Below are positions 1 through 8,327 of a stretch of DNA of 64,000 bases, piece by piece. A program made the translations under genes and the position numbers. The stretch's first letter is position 1; each line of letters begins with the position of its first letter. Under the pieces are notes generated by a model. That model did no database searches. It was not told the origin of the DNA and worked only from the letters and a program-made list of their open reading frames with translations. Source of the DNA: Streptomyces diacarni (GTDB taxonomy: Bacteria; Actinomycetota; Actinomycetes; Streptomycetales; Streptomycetaceae); NCBI RefSeq assembly GCF_003323715.1, contig NZ_QOIN01000050.1, forward strand, positions 1 through 64,000, given 5' to 3'.

Positions 1-76
1 GGCCCCGCAGCGAAGCGGGCAGCAGCGGTCGGACGAACTCCCACTCGGCATCGGACAGCTCATGGCGACGTATCAC
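1..76 (-). CDS. IS5-type transposase, N-terminal fragment at window edge
   Basis: Read on the minus strand from a GTG at 76, this gives a peptide starting VIRRHELSDAEWEFVRPLLP and running off the left edge. The pattern of L-S-D-x-E-W followed by a pair of Leu and Pro is the usual N-terminus of IS5-family DDE transposases (DUF4096 type). The catalytic part is outside the window, so activity cannot be judged. The broken peptidase gene directly beside it fits an insertion or rearrangement boundary. Confidence 0.75.
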   Translation of the reverse strand, partial: MIRRHELSDAEWEFVRPLLPASLRG

Positions 77-120
77 CCGACCATGATCCACTACCCAAGA
101 TCCATTGAAGACACCCCCTA

Positions 121-509
121 GCCGCGAAAGCTGGACGCCTACCGGACCGGGGCCGCGGTCGACCGGGTGCGGTACCCGATGCTGGGCGGTTCCACGGGGA
201 GCGTCAACCCCTGCGCGTTCTGGCCGCGCAAGGGCATCGAGAAGCCGGTGAAGATCAGTGACCGCGGCCCGTCGAACGTGCTCATGGTCCAAAACGAACG
301 CGACCCGGGCACCCCGCCGGCAGGCGCTCTGAGTCTGCGGCGCGCTCGGCGAACGAGCCAGGATGGTGAGCGCCGACCAAGGCGGCCACGGTGTCTACCC
401 GTTCGGCAGCAACACCTGCGTGAAGGACGCCGCCACCGCCTTCCTGGCCACGGGCGAGCGCCCGGCCCGGGACCGTTCCTGTCCCTCAGCGACGGCCGAG
501 ACCTCCTGA
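121..509 (+). pseudogene. Remnant of a secreted tripeptidyl aminopeptidase / alpha-beta hydrolase (C-terminal part)
   Basis: Two reading frames together resemble the C-terminal TAP-like domain of Streptomyces tripeptidyl aminopeptidases. The first frame contains YPMLGG and NPCAFWP. The second, from about position 345, contains DQGGHGVYPFG, whose His would be the catalytic-triad His, and ends at the TGA at 507-509. A frameshift near 340-350 joins them. The N-terminal half, with signal peptide and Ser nucleophile, is absent, and the fragment starts right at the insertion-sequence edge. It is a decayed gene truncated by a mobile element. Confidence 0.7.
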
Positions 510-671
510 CGAGCTCACGGGGAGCAACTGGTCGCCGTACCTGTAGACGACGACCCCCGGAGGATCGTCCAGCCTGAGCCGGTAGATCACGGGCGACGGA
601 AGGGTCACCTGGACGATCTCGCCGTCCTTCCCCGACTTCCTGTCACGAGCTCGCTGACCGACGCTCCACAT
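486..671 (-). CDS. Small protein of unknown function, 61 aa
   Basis: ATG at 671 (MWSVGQRARDR) follows the upstream small gene by 2 nt; a GTG at 677 is an alternative start. The protein alternates basic and hydrophobic residues, with GEIVQV and RLDDPPGVVVYRYGDQLLPV, which looks like a compact beta-barrel (Tudor or KOW-like) fold, but no family can be named. With its neighbour it forms a two-gene unit divergent from an XRE/DUF397 pair. Its 3' end overlaps the end of the pseudogene at 509. Function unknown. Confidence 0.5.
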   Translation of the reverse strand: MWSVGQRARDRKSGKDGEIVQVTLPSPVIYRLRLDDPPGVVVYRYGDQLLPVSSSGGLGRR

Positions 672-673
672 GG

Positions 674-838
674 TCACACCGCCCTCAGGCGGCGTGTGTC
701 GTCGCCGTGTTTGGCGCGCAGGTGCGCTCCGTACAACGCCTCGAGATCAGCCTTGCCCCGCTCGTCGCCGTAGGCCCGGTTGATCTGCGTCCGGAACCAT
801 TGGCAGTCCTCGCAGCCACGCGCCTCTACTCGCTCCAT
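674..838 (-). CDS. Very small protein with CxxC motif, 54 aa
   Basis: ATG at 838 opens a 54-residue frame starting MERVEARGCEDC, ending in TGA at 674-676 and practically abutting the next small gene. It has one C-x2-C motif near the N-terminus and a charged helical remainder ending near HGDDTRR. Upstream GGGTGGGA is a weak ribosome binding site. Length, tight spacing and codon use like its neighbours support a real gene. Small CxxC proteins of this kind occur near XRE/DUF397 modules in Streptomyces; no function is known to me. Confidence 0.5.
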   Translation of the reverse strand: MERVEARGCEDCQWFRTQINRAYGDERGKADLEALYGAHLRAKHGDDTRRLRAV

Positions 839-979
839 CGATCCCACCCGATCATGTCGATTACTCGTTGTGGTCAGATCAACACGGGCCGGGCTACGAT
901 GGCGCCGCTTGAACGTCGGCAGGCAAGTGGGGCGTCAACGACCCTGCTCCGAGGGGAAGATGAAAGGGGCTGGTCGGGA

Positions 980-1822
980 GTGGGGCGAAAGCGCAAAGTG
1001 GCGCCGGACTTGAACGGCGGTGTGCCTCGCTCGTTCGGCGAGGACGTGAAGCGCGTCCGCCTCGCCAGAGGGCTCACCCAGAAGCACCTCGGGACCGCCA
1101 CCGGATACTCCGAGGGCTACGTCAGCAAGGTCGAGAAGGGGACGATCATCCCCTCGATGAAGTTCGCGGAGGGCTGCGACCGGGCGTTCGGCACCGGGGG
1201 CCTGTTCGCCGAGTCGCTCCGACGGCTCATGAACGTCGACCACCCCGACTGGTTCGCCCCCTTCGTCGAACTGGAACGACAGGCCTCAGGTATCTGCGAC
1301 TACAGCACCAACCTCGTCTTCGGCGGGGCGCAGACGCGGGAGTACGCGCGGGCGCTGCTCAGGTCGGGCCAGCCGCTCGACACTCCCGAACAGACCGCGG
1401 CAAAGGTCGACTTGCGGATGGAACGCGTCAAGCTGCACGAGCAGGACCAGCCGCCGCTTCTCTGGCTGGTCCTGGACGAGGCGTCCCTGCGGCGGCGGGT
1501 CGGAGGCGACGGCGTGATGCGTGCTCAACTCCGGCGCCTGACACTCCTGTCGGAGTACCCGTGCGTCACGATCCAGGTGCTCCCCTTCTCTTCGGGCGCC
1601 CTCCCGGCGTCCTCGCCCTTCACGTTGCTCGACTTCCCCGACGACGTGAATCAGCCGTCCGTCCTGTACTCCGAGGGGCAAGGCATCGGTCGTGTGATTG
1701 ACTCGCCCGAGCGGGTAAAGGACGCTCGCAGCCGGTACGAACGACTCCGGGCGGACGCGCTCTCACCGGATCACTCACGGCACCTGATTCAGAGCGTGAT
1801 GGAGGAACGCAGCCATGAGTAG
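980..1822 (+). CDS. XRE-family regulator with DUF5753 domain
   Basis: Helix-turn-helix near residues 18-70 (GLTQKHLGTATGYSEGYVSK), followed by the long DUF5753 region of Streptomyces XRE proteins, recognised by TREYARALL, LRMERVKL, WLVLDEASL and ITIQVLPF-like strands. The frame stays open back to 707, but the homology starts here. GTG 980 has AAAGGGG ten bases upstream; GTG 998 is the alternative. The stop overlaps the DUF397 start by 8 nt, so the two are translationally coupled. Such pairs are abundant in streptomycetes and usually link an XRE regulator with a small partner; targets are unknown. Confidence 0.85.
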   Translation: MGRKRKVAPDLNGGVPRSFGEDVKRVRLARGLTQKHLGTATGYSEGYVSKVEKGTIIPSMKFAEGCDRAFGTGGLFAESLRRLMNVDHPDWFAPFVELERQASGICDYSTNLVFGGAQTREYARALLRSGQPLDTPEQTAAKVDLRMERVKLHEQDQPPLLWLVLDEASLRRRVGGDGVMRAQLRRLTLLSEYPCVTIQVLPFSSGALPASSPFTLLDFPDDVNQPSVLYSEGQGIGRVIDSPERVKDARSRYERLRADALSPDHSRHLIQSVMEERSHE

Positions 1823-2021
1823 CAGCACACCCAGCGCTGACACGGTCTGGTTCAAGTCCAGCTTCAGCGGTGGGGAGGGCGGCAACTGCGTCGAGTGGGC
1901 CCCTGGCCTCATAGCCGACGCCGGAGCCGTCCCCGTCCGTGACTCCAAGGACACCGCCCGCAGGCCGCTCGCGTTCTCGCCGGCCGCGTGGACGGCCTTC
2001 GTGGGCGGGCTCAAGGCCTGA
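1815..2021 (+). CDS. DUF397 small partner protein
   Basis: The 68-aa product has the hallmark WFKSSFSGGEGGNCVEWA start and the VRDSK and F-x-x-AAWTAFV strands of DUF397. It overlaps the XRE gene upstream, a pairing repeated many times in Streptomyces chromosomes. The best-known example is BldB and its relatives paired with AbaA-type regulators, where the small protein modulates the XRE partner. The local role here is inferred from that pairing only. Confidence 0.9.
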   Translation: MSSSTPSADTVWFKSSFSGGEGGNCVEWAPGLIADAGAVPVRDSKDTARRPLAFSPAAWTAFVGGLKA

Positions 2022-2059
2022 GCCCGTCCGGCGCGCGTCGCTCGCCTCCGACCCGGACA

Positions 2060-3145
2060 ATGGGAGCCATGCGGCTCCCTGTCCTGCCACCGGTCAAACC
2101 GATGCTCGCCAAGCCCGTCGCCTCGATCCCCGAGGCGGCGGAGGGCATGCAGTACGAGGCCAAGTGGGACGGGTTCCGCTGCCTGGTCTTCCGGGACGGT
2201 GACGAGGTCGAGCTGATCAGCCGTACCGGCAAGTCGCTGGTGCGCTACTTTCCCGAACTGGTCGAGGGGGTACGGGAGCGGGCGCCGCGCCGCTGCGTGC
2301 TGGACGGCGAGATCGTGCTGCCGCTCGGCGCCCGGCTGGACTTCGAGGCGCTCCAGCAGCGCATCCATCCGGCCGCCTCCCGGGTGCGGTTGCTGGCGGA
2401 GCAGACGCCCGTCTCCTTCGTCGCCTTCGACCTGCTGGCCCTCGACGACACCGACGCGATGCCCAGGCCGCTGAGTGAGCGGCGCGCGATGCTGGAGAAC
2501 GCGCTCAAGGGGGTACGGCCGCCGCTGTACCTGGCGCCGGTGACCTACGACAGCGCGGTGGCCGGTGACTGGTTCGCGCACTACGAGGGCGCCGGGCTCG
2601 ACGGGGTGGTGGCCAAGCGGCCCGAGCTGCCGTACAGGCCGGGGGAGCGGGTGATGCTCAAGGTCAAGCACGAGCGCACCGCGGACTGCGTGCCGGCCGG
2701 GCTGCGCCCCCACAAGAGCGGCGCCGACGCGCTGGGTTCGCTGCTGCTGGGGCTCTACGACGCCTCCGGCGCTCTGCAGTACGTGGGCGCCTCCTCGTCG
2801 TTCACCGCGGCGCGCAGGCGTGAGCTGATGCGGGAGCTGGCGCCGCTGCGGATGGACCGGCCGGGTGAGCACCCGTGGGCCCGCTGGGAGGACGCGTCGG
2901 CGCACGAGGAGGGCCGGATGCCGGGCGCGCCCAGCCGGTGGAGCGGCACCAAGGACCTGTCTTGGGTGCCGCTGCGGCCCGAGCGGGTGTGCGAGGTCGG
3001 CTACGACCATATGGAGGGTGCGCGCTTCCGCCACACGGTGCTCTTCCGGCGCTGGCGCCCCGACCGCGAACCGGGCTCGTGCACGTACGAGCAGTTGGAG
3101 CAGCCCGTACGGTACGACCTTGAGGAGGCGCTCGGCGGGCGGTGA
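2060..3145 (+). CDS. ATP-dependent DNA ligase (LigC-like, stand-alone)
   Basis: The protein of about 361 aa contains the adenylation motif EAKWDGFR with Lys35 as the AMP-accepting residue, motif III LDGEIVL, motif IV GLDGVVAKR and motif V MLKVKHERTADCV. These are followed by an OB-fold domain to the C-terminus. It lacks polymerase and nuclease domains, so it is a single-function ligase of the type linked in actinobacteria to end-joining or base-excision repair, not the NAD-dependent replicative LigA. Two candidate starts, ATG 2060 and ATG 2069, are in frame; the first is used here. No Ku gene lies nearby. Confidence 0.88.
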   Translation: MGAMRLPVLPPVKPMLAKPVASIPEAAEGMQYEAKWDGFRCLVFRDGDEVELISRTGKSLVRYFPELVEGVRERAPRRCVLDGEIVLPLGARLDFEALQQRIHPAASRVRLLAEQTPVSFVAFDLLALDDTDAMPRPLSERRAMLENALKGVRPPLYLAPVTYDSAVAGDWFAHYEGAGLDGVVAKRPELPYRPGERVMLKVKHERTADCVPAGLRPHKSGADALGSLLLGLYDASGALQYVGASSSFTAARRRELMRELAPLRMDRPGEHPWARWEDASAHEEGRMPGAPSRWSGTKDLSWVPLRPERVCEVGYDHMEGARFRHTVLFRRWRPDREPGSCTYEQLEQPVRYDLEEALGGR

Positions 3146-3166
3146 CGGGCCGGCGGGGCTGAGGGG

Positions 3167-3805
3167 TCAGCGCGCAGAGCGTGCCGGGTCGCCCTCGGTG
3201 GGCTCGGGCAGACCGGCCGCCAGCGAGTCGAAGCAGGAGTCGAGCATGGCCAGCAGGTCCTCGGCGGAGGACTCCGGGTCCCAGGCGCGGATGGCCGAGC
3301 GCAGCACCGTCATCCCGGCGCCCGCCAGGAGGCGCGGGTAGAGGGCGTCGGAGGGCAGCCCGGTGCGGGCGGCGACGGCGTCGGAGAGCGCCTCGGCCAT
3401 GTGGCTGTTGCTGTGCACCAGCTTGGGCACCAGTTCCGGATGGGCGCCCAGCAGCTTGCGGCGCTCGCGCCAGCCCGCGTCGGCGACCAGTGCGGGGATC
3501 GCCGTGCGCAGGGTCTGGCGCAGGGCGGTGAGGGGCGGCTCGGCTGCGGGCCGTGCGGCCAGGAGGTCGACGAGGTGGCCGGTGAGCCTGTTGTCCCAGT
3601 CGAAGACCGCGTCGTCCTTGGTCTCGAAGTAGTTGAAGAAGGTGCGGGGGGAGACCCCGGCGGCCTCGCAGATGTCGTGCACGGTGACGGCGGCGGGGCC
3701 GCGTTCCAGATACATCGCCACCGCGGCGGCGCGCAGTGCCGAGCGGGTCTCCAGTTTCTTCCGCTCCCGGAGACCGTGGGCGGTCTCGGCGGTCTCGGCG
3801 GCCAT
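3167..3805 (-). CDS. TetR-family transcriptional regulator
   Basis: 212 aa with an N-terminal TetR HTH at about residues 15-65 (TVHDICEAAGVSPRTFFNYFETKDD) and an effector domain rich in Leu and Ala. It is divergent from the membrane-protein gene at 3973, and the shared 167-bp gap holds two dyads (3885-3926) that could be its operators. It therefore probably represses itself and the membrane protein. The ligand is unknown. Confidence 0.9.
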   Translation of the reverse strand: MAAETAETAHGLRERKKLETRSALRAAAVAMYLERGPAAVTVHDICEAAGVSPRTFFNYFETKDDAVFDWDNRLTGHLVDLLAARPAAEPPLTALRQTLRTAIPALVADAGWRERRKLLGAHPELVPKLVHSNSHMAEALSDAVAARTGLPSDALYPRLLAGAGMTVLRSAIRAWDPESSAEDLLAMLDSCFDSLAAGLPEPTEGDPARSAR

Positions 3806-3884
3806 CTGTGCTCCCGTGCTCTCCCGGTTGCGGTTCTCTCCCGCGGTCCCACCCGCGGTCTCACCTGTGGCGCTTCCTACAGTA

Positions 3885-3926
3885 GTGCATTTTTGCAGCG
3901 CTGCACCTTTCTGTTAGCGTAGCTAA
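3885..3926. promoter_or_regulatory. Two inverted repeats, probable TetR operators
   Basis: A perfect 12-bp palindrome TGCAGCGCTGCA (3894-3905) sits inside a wider GTGCA/TGCAC pair (3885-3889 and 3902-3906). Next to it, TTAGC-GTA-GCTAA (3914-3926) forms a second dyad. Both lie between the divergent TetR gene and the membrane-protein gene, in a region that is AT-rich for this genome. Dyads of this kind between a TetR gene and its divergent target are the standard operator layout; binding is inferred. Confidence 0.5.
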
Positions 3927-3972
3927 TCATTGGCCATGCCACATATTTTTACGAGGAGGCGGACCCCAGCCC

Positions 3973-5412
3973 ATGGCGGAACACAAGGCGGAACCGGAGA
4001 GCGGAGGCGGCCCCTCGGCGCTCCGCACGACCGTGCGCACCCTGGCGGAGACGCTCTGGTTCCCGGCGTTCTTCTTCACCGGCTTCCTCGTCTGCTACCT
4101 GCTGCCCTTCCACAACCCCGTCCCCCACCACGTGGACGTGGCCGTGGCGGGGCCCACCGCGCCGCAGCTGGAACAGGCGCTCGAACACAAGAGCCCCGGC
4201 GCCTTCGACATCCACCAGGTCGCCGACGCCGACGCGGCGCACGACGCCGTCACAGGGCGCGAGGCGACCGCGGGCTACGTGCCCGACGCCAAGCAGCCGC
4301 AGCTCTACGTCGCCAAGGCCGACGGCTACTCGCTGGAGTCGGTCCTCCAGAAGACCTTCACCTCCGTCGCCCAGCAGAGCGGCGGGCAACTCCAGGTCCA
4401 CGAGGCCGCACCCACCGCGCCGGGCGACGGCATGGGAACCGGACTGTTCTACGTCGTCCTCGCCTGCACCATCCCCTCGTACATCAGCGTGATGATGCTG
4501 CTGCGGGCCACCACCTTCGGGCGGCGCAAGAAGGTGCTCACGCTCGCGGCCGTCGGAGCCGTCGAGAGCGTCGTGGCCTTCTTCGTGGCGCGCGGCATGG
4601 ACGTCATCCCGAACGAGCCGCTGGCCATTCCGCTGATCTTCCTGATGACCCAGGCCGTCGCGCAGACCTCCTTGGGTCTGGTGCCGTTCTTCAAGCAGTT
4701 CTTCCCCGGCGTGGCCATGGGGCTGTTCGTCCTGCTGAGCATGCCCTCCAGCGGTGGCGCGATACCCGTCCAGATGGTCCCGGGCTTCTTCAGGGCGCTC
4801 CACCCGATCATGCCGATGGGCAACCTCATCGAGGCGCTGCGCGGGCTGTTCTACTTCGACGGCAAGGACGTGTGGCGGCACGTGCTGGTGCTGTGCGCGT
4901 GGATCGTCGCCGGTGCCGCGCTGCTCGCGCTCGGCCTCTGGAAGGAGCGGCGCGCGGCCCGCAAGGAGGCCGGGAACGGTACCGAGGCCGGTACCGAGGC
5001 CGAGGCCGAGGTGGCGGCCGACGAGCCGCAGGCGGCCGTCACGCCGTCCGAGCCCCCGGTCGAGGACCCCTCCTTCGAGCTGCCACGGCCCAGTGCCGTG
5101 CCGCCGCACCTGCACCGCATGGGGCAGCAGCAGCCCACCCTGACGGGACGGGTCACCGACGAGGGCGGCCGGGCGGTCCACGGCGTCGCCATCACGGTCA
5201 CCGGCACCCACGGCAGGGAGCTGGTCCGCGCGATCACCGACGAGAACGGCGAGTACGCCGCGGCCGGACTGCCCGACGAGTTCGTCAACGTCATCGCCAG
5301 CAGCCCCGACCGGCTCGCCGCCGTCGCCCGCGTACGGGCCAGGGACGGTCACCCCGTCCGGCAGGACTTCCGCCTGGACCGCCGTCCCGTCCCCGCGGGT
5401 ACGGGGCGGTAG
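3973..5412 (+). CDS. ABC-2/YhgE-like membrane protein with C-terminal carboxypeptidase-regulatory-like domain
   Basis: 479 aa. One membrane segment near residues 27-48 is followed by an extracytoplasmic region (about 50-150) and then five or so hydrophobic helices between 155 and 330. This is the layout of DUF3533/YhgE-Pip transport permease-like proteins. A charged Glu-rich linker follows, then residues about 393-470 (TLTGRVTDEGGRAVHG, ENGEYAAAGLP) match the CarboxypepD_reg-like beta-sandwich. GAGGAGG precedes the ATG. The divergent TetR gene suggests an inducible export or envelope-stress role. The fusion to a beta-sandwich is unusual; substrate unknown. Confidence 0.75.
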   Translation: MAEHKAEPESGGGPSALRTTVRTLAETLWFPAFFFTGFLVCYLLPFHNPVPHHVDVAVAGPTAPQLEQALEHKSPGAFDIHQVADADAAHDAVTGREATAGYVPDAKQPQLYVAKADGYSLESVLQKTFTSVAQQSGGQLQVHEAAPTAPGDGMGTGLFYVVLACTIPSYISVMMLLRATTFGRRKKVLTLAAVGAVESVVAFFVARGMDVIPNEPLAIPLIFLMTQAVAQTSLGLVPFFKQFFPGVAMGLFVLLSMPSSGGAIPVQMVPGFFRALHPIMPMGNLIEALRGLFYFDGKDVWRHVLVLCAWIVAGAALLALGLWKERRAARKEAGNGTEAGTEAEAEVAADEPQAAVTPSEPPVEDPSFELPRPSAVPPHLHRMGQQQPTLTGRVTDEGGRAVHGVAITVTGTHGRELVRAITDENGEYAAAGLPDEFVNVIASSPDRLAAVARVRARDGHPVRQDFRLDRRPVPAGTGR

Positions 5413-5430
5413 CAGGCCGCGTGCGGCGAC

Positions 5431-5476
5431 CACGACGACGGCCGCCCGGGTTCACGCCCGGGCGGCCGTCGTCGTG
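5431..5476. terminator. Bidirectional terminator hairpin
   Basis: Two perfectly complementary 20-base arms (5431-5450 and 5457-5476) with a 6-base loop lie between the convergent membrane-protein and thioredoxin genes. There is no T-run, as is common for streptomycete terminators. It can serve both strands. Confidence 0.85.
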
Positions 5477-5535
5477 CGGGTGCGGGGCGGCGAGGCGCTC
5501 GGCCGTGGCCGCCCGCCCCTCCTGATACCGGCCCC

Positions 5536-5943
5536 TCAGGCGTTGCCGCCCGCAGGGCCGCCGCCCTGCTCGGGGCCGCCGCCCTGCTGGGCCTCGGCGG
5601 CGGACTTGTGGACCTCTTCCATGTCCAGCGCGCGGGCCTGGCCGATCACGTCCTCCAGAGCGGCCTCGGGAAGCGCACCGGGCTGGGAGAAGATCAGGGT
5701 GCGGTCGCGGATGATCGCCAGAGTCGGGATCGACTGCACCTCGAACGCCGCTGCCAGCTCCTGCTGGGCCTCCGTGTCCACCTTGGTGAAGGCCAGGTCG
5801 GAGTGGCGCTCGGCGGCGGCCTCGTACACCGGGGCGAAGCTGCGGCAGGGGCCGCACCAGGACGCCCAGAAATCGATCAGGATGAAGTCGTTCCCCGCGA
5901 TGGTCTCCTCGAAGTTGTCCGTGGTCAGCTCGATGGTGCTCAT
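5536..5943 (-). CDS. Thioredoxin
   Basis: 135 aa with the thioredoxin active site WCGPC inside FWASWCGPCRSF near residue 30 and the cis-Pro motif SIPTL. The start is ATG 5943, preceded by GCAGGAGACAGC; the open frame extends upstream without homology. A Gly-Gln-rich tail of about 25 residues (repeated GGGPEQ-type units) follows the domain and is not part of the standard fold. It reduces protein disulfides in the cytoplasm with NADPH-thioredoxin reductase, which is not encoded here. Confidence 0.93.
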   Translation of the reverse strand: MSTIELTTDNFEETIAGNDFILIDFWASWCGPCRSFAPVYEAAAERHSDLAFTKVDTEAQQELAAAFEVQSIPTLAIIRDRTLIFSQPGALPEAALEDVIGQARALDMEEVHKSAAEAQQGGGPEQGGGPAGGNA

Positions 5944-6179
5944 GCTGTCTCCTGCGATGGGGGCATCAGGACGGGCCGCGCCCTGGTGTGGCGGGAAACA
6001 AGCCCCGCCGGGCCCCACATTCCCCGCCCACCCCCTTCTCCGGCAAGCGCGCCTCCCCGGTGAGCGCACCTCTCGGGCAACCGCCGGCCTCTCGGGGCGT
6101 GTGCCTCCCTCTCGCGCACGCGCCCCGGACCGCCTCTCTCCGGATCAGGCGTGGACCGGGAAGGGGGCGCTGAGGGGCG

Positions 6180-7361
6180 TCAGGCCTGGTCCGTCCCGCA
6201 GCGCCCGTACCAGTCGACGCACACCGCGAGGGCGTCGTCCTCGGAGGGTCCCTCGCCGCGGTGGCGGGTGAGCTCCTGGAAGACCGCGCGGGGCACCTGC
6301 GCGGCGGGCAGCAGCCCGTTGGCGGTCAGCGAGCGGGCCAGCGCGTGGTCACCGAAGGCCTCGCCGGCGGGGGAGCGGGCCTCGTAGACGCCGTCCGTCG
6401 CCAGCAGCAGCCGGTCACCTGGCTGCATCCTGAAGTGCTCGGTCACGTAGTGGGTGTCCTCGAACATGCCCAGCGGCAGCTGCGCGTCGAAGACCACGGG
6501 GTCCACCTTGCCCTCCCGGCGCAGCCAGGCGCGCGGTGACCCGGCCTCGACGACCTCGGCCCGGCCCGTGGCGAGCTCGAAGCGGATCAGGACCATCGCG
6601 ACGTGCGCGGCGCCCCGGTGCTGTGCGTACACGGCCTGGTCGGTGAGCGCGGCCTGGTCGGCCAGTGAGAGGCCGGCGCGGCGGGCGTTGCGCATCGCGC
6701 TGACGGCGAGGTTGGTCAGCAGGGCCGCCTCCACACCGTCGCCCATGCCGTTGGCGACGGCGACGGTCAGATGGTCGGCCGAGACGGACCAGTCGAAGTT
6801 GTCCCCGCTCGTGGAGTACGCGGGCTCCAGGTGGGCCCCCAGGGCGAACTCCGCGCGCCGCAGGGACCGGCCGGGCAGCAGCTGCCACTGCATCTCCGCG
6901 GCCAGCGTCAGCCGGGTGGCCCGGCGGGCTCGCTGGTAGAGGTCCGTGTCGCGCTCGGCGACCGTGATCTCGTGACCGAGGGCCCGGCACAGGTCCTCCA
7001 GCTCGGGCAGCAGGCCGTGCGCGTCGGTGCCGGAGGGGAAGGCGACCGACAGCACGCCCAGCCGGTCCCCTCGTACGCTCACCGGCAGGTGCACCGTCAC
7101 CGTCCGTGCCGCCCTGTCGGTCAGGACGAGAGGCTCCGGCGCCCGCAGCGCACGCCCCTGCGGACTGTTGTGGATGCGCAGCGGCTCGGCGGCGGACGGC
7201 ACGGGCTCGACCCGCTGCAGGGTGCGCATGCCGAGGTCGGCCATGCGCAACTCGGCTCCGGACGCTCCGTACTGTTCTCGCAGTGCCTGCTCGACGACAT
7301 CCATCAATGCGTGGGGGGCGGCGGCGCGCAAGGCCCGCTCGACCACGGCGAATCTGTCCAC
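6180..7361 (-). CDS. GAF-domain SpoIIE-type PP2C phosphatase
   Basis: About 393 aa. An N-terminal sensory region of GAF type (to about residue 170) precedes a PPM/SpoIIE phosphatase domain with metal-binding acids in GDNFDW, GMGDG, ATDGVYEA and SEDDALAV. Such enzymes dephosphorylate anti-sigma-factor antagonists in partner-switching cascades. The start is uncertain: GTG 7361 has GCAGGAG just upstream, while the frame extends to a GTG at 7412 without a ribosome binding site. It is divergent from a MarR gene. A second PP2C phosphatase lies at 34652. Confidence 0.85.
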   Translation of the reverse strand: MDRFAVVERALRAAAPHALMDVVEQALREQYGASGAELRMADLGMRTLQRVEPVPSAAEPLRIHNSPQGRALRAPEPLVLTDRAARTVTVHLPVSVRGDRLGVLSVAFPSGTDAHGLLPELEDLCRALGHEITVAERDTDLYQRARRATRLTLAAEMQWQLLPGRSLRRAEFALGAHLEPAYSTSGDNFDWSVSADHLTVAVANGMGDGVEAALLTNLAVSAMRNARRAGLSLADQAALTDQAVYAQHRGAAHVAMVLIRFELATGRAEVVEAGSPRAWLRREGKVDPVVFDAQLPLGMFEDTHYVTEHFRMQPGDRLLLATDGVYEARSPAGEAFGDHALARSLTANGLLPAAQVPRAVFQELTRHRGEGPSEDDALAVCVDWYGRCGTDQA

Positions 7362-7653
7362 GTCTCCTGCTTCTCGTTCTGCCGAATCGTGCGACGGCCT
7401 GGCAGGGGGCACTGCGTACCCTGCGGCCGGACCAGTACATTATCGTCGCACTGCAATATTCGCTGAATGACAACAGATGACCACTCGGCGGCCCGGACAC
7501 AAGACCGTGACCTGCGGGTGAGGGCCTGCCGCGCGGGCCTGTCCGAAGAGTGCCGGAGGGCGATAAGCTCTTCTCCGCCCCTTGCACGGAGACGGACAGG
7601 CGACGAGTGTGCCCCGTGACGACGGGCAGAAGCGCCGGAAATGGGGAGTGAAC

Positions 7654-8148
7654 GTGACCTCGACCTCGCACGAGGCAGCCGGGACGGCCGGCGAGGTCAT
7701 CGAACTGCTGGAGATCCTGTGGGAGCACGGCAGGGACGCGGTCTCCACCTCGCCCGTCTCCGCCTCGCAGCTGCGGGTCCTCTACTGCCTCGACCGTGAC
7801 GAGGGCATGAACCTCCGCACGCTGGGGGAGCTGCTGGGCTCTGCGCCCTCCTCCGTCAGCAGGCTGTGCGACCGGCTCCAGGCGCTCGGCTTCCTGGAGC
7901 GCCTGCCCAGCCCCGTCAGCCGCCGGGAGCTGGAGCTGCACCTGACCCGTCAGGGCAAGAAATACCTGAGCGACCTGCGGCTGCGCCGTGAGGAAGCCCT
8001 CACGGCGACCCTCGCGGCGATGCCGCCCAAGGCCCGCGCGGTCCTGGCGGAGGGCTTGCAGGCCTTCCGGGAAGCGGCGGAGGGCGCCACGCCCACGCGG
8101 CGGCTGAACGCCCTCGAAGAGCTCGAAGAGGTGGACCGCTCCGCCTGA
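7654..8148 (+). CDS. MarR-family transcriptional regulator
   Basis: 164 aa from GTG 7654, chosen because GGGGAG ends 5 bases upstream. A winged helix-turn-helix (LRTLGELLGSAPSSVSRLCDRLQALGFLER, about residues 50-85) is followed by the wing and a helical dimerisation end rich in Glu. It is divergent from the GAF/PP2C phosphatase gene. The shared gap holds a small AT-rich dyad (ATTC-GCT-GAAT, 7458-7468) that could be an operator. Ligand and targets unknown. Confidence 0.85.
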   Translation: MTSTSHEAAGTAGEVIELLEILWEHGRDAVSTSPVSASQLRVLYCLDRDEGMNLRTLGELLGSAPSSVSRLCDRLQALGFLERLPSPVSRRELELHLTRQGKKYLSDLRLRREEALTATLAAMPPKARAVLAEGLQAFREAAEGATPTRRLNALEELEEVDRSA

Positions 8149-8256
8149 CCCCGACCGGGCCACCCGCGGTCGGCCCTTCGGCCGCCCCAGTCCTCCGGGC
8201 CGGCCCAGGCCGCCCAGCGCGGCCGACGCGCCTCAGCCGCACCGGACCCGCCGCGC

Positions 8257-8326
8257 CTGACGGCGCACACCTGGCGGCGCACACCTGGTGGCGCGCACCT
8301 GGTGGCGCGCACCTGGTGGCGCGCAC
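8257..8326. repeat. Five tandem copies of a 14-bp unit
   Basis: The unit CTGGTGGCGCGCAC is present three times exactly (8285-8326) and twice with one to three changes (8257-8284). The array ends 2 bases before the stop codon of the DUF2267 gene, so it lies in that gene's 3' untranslated region. Each unit contains the self-complementary GCGCGC, allowing stacked hairpins. It could be slippage DNA or act as an unusual transcript end. Confidence 0.9.
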
Positions 8327-8327
8327 C

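Noticed and set aside
5431..5476. The 20-bp perfect inverted repeat as an insertion-sequence end
   Set aside because: It has a 6-base loop between convergent genes and no transposase near it, so it fits a terminator.
8257..8326. The 14-bp tandem repeat as a CRISPR-like array
   Set aside because: Units are contiguous with no spacers and there are no cas genes nearby.
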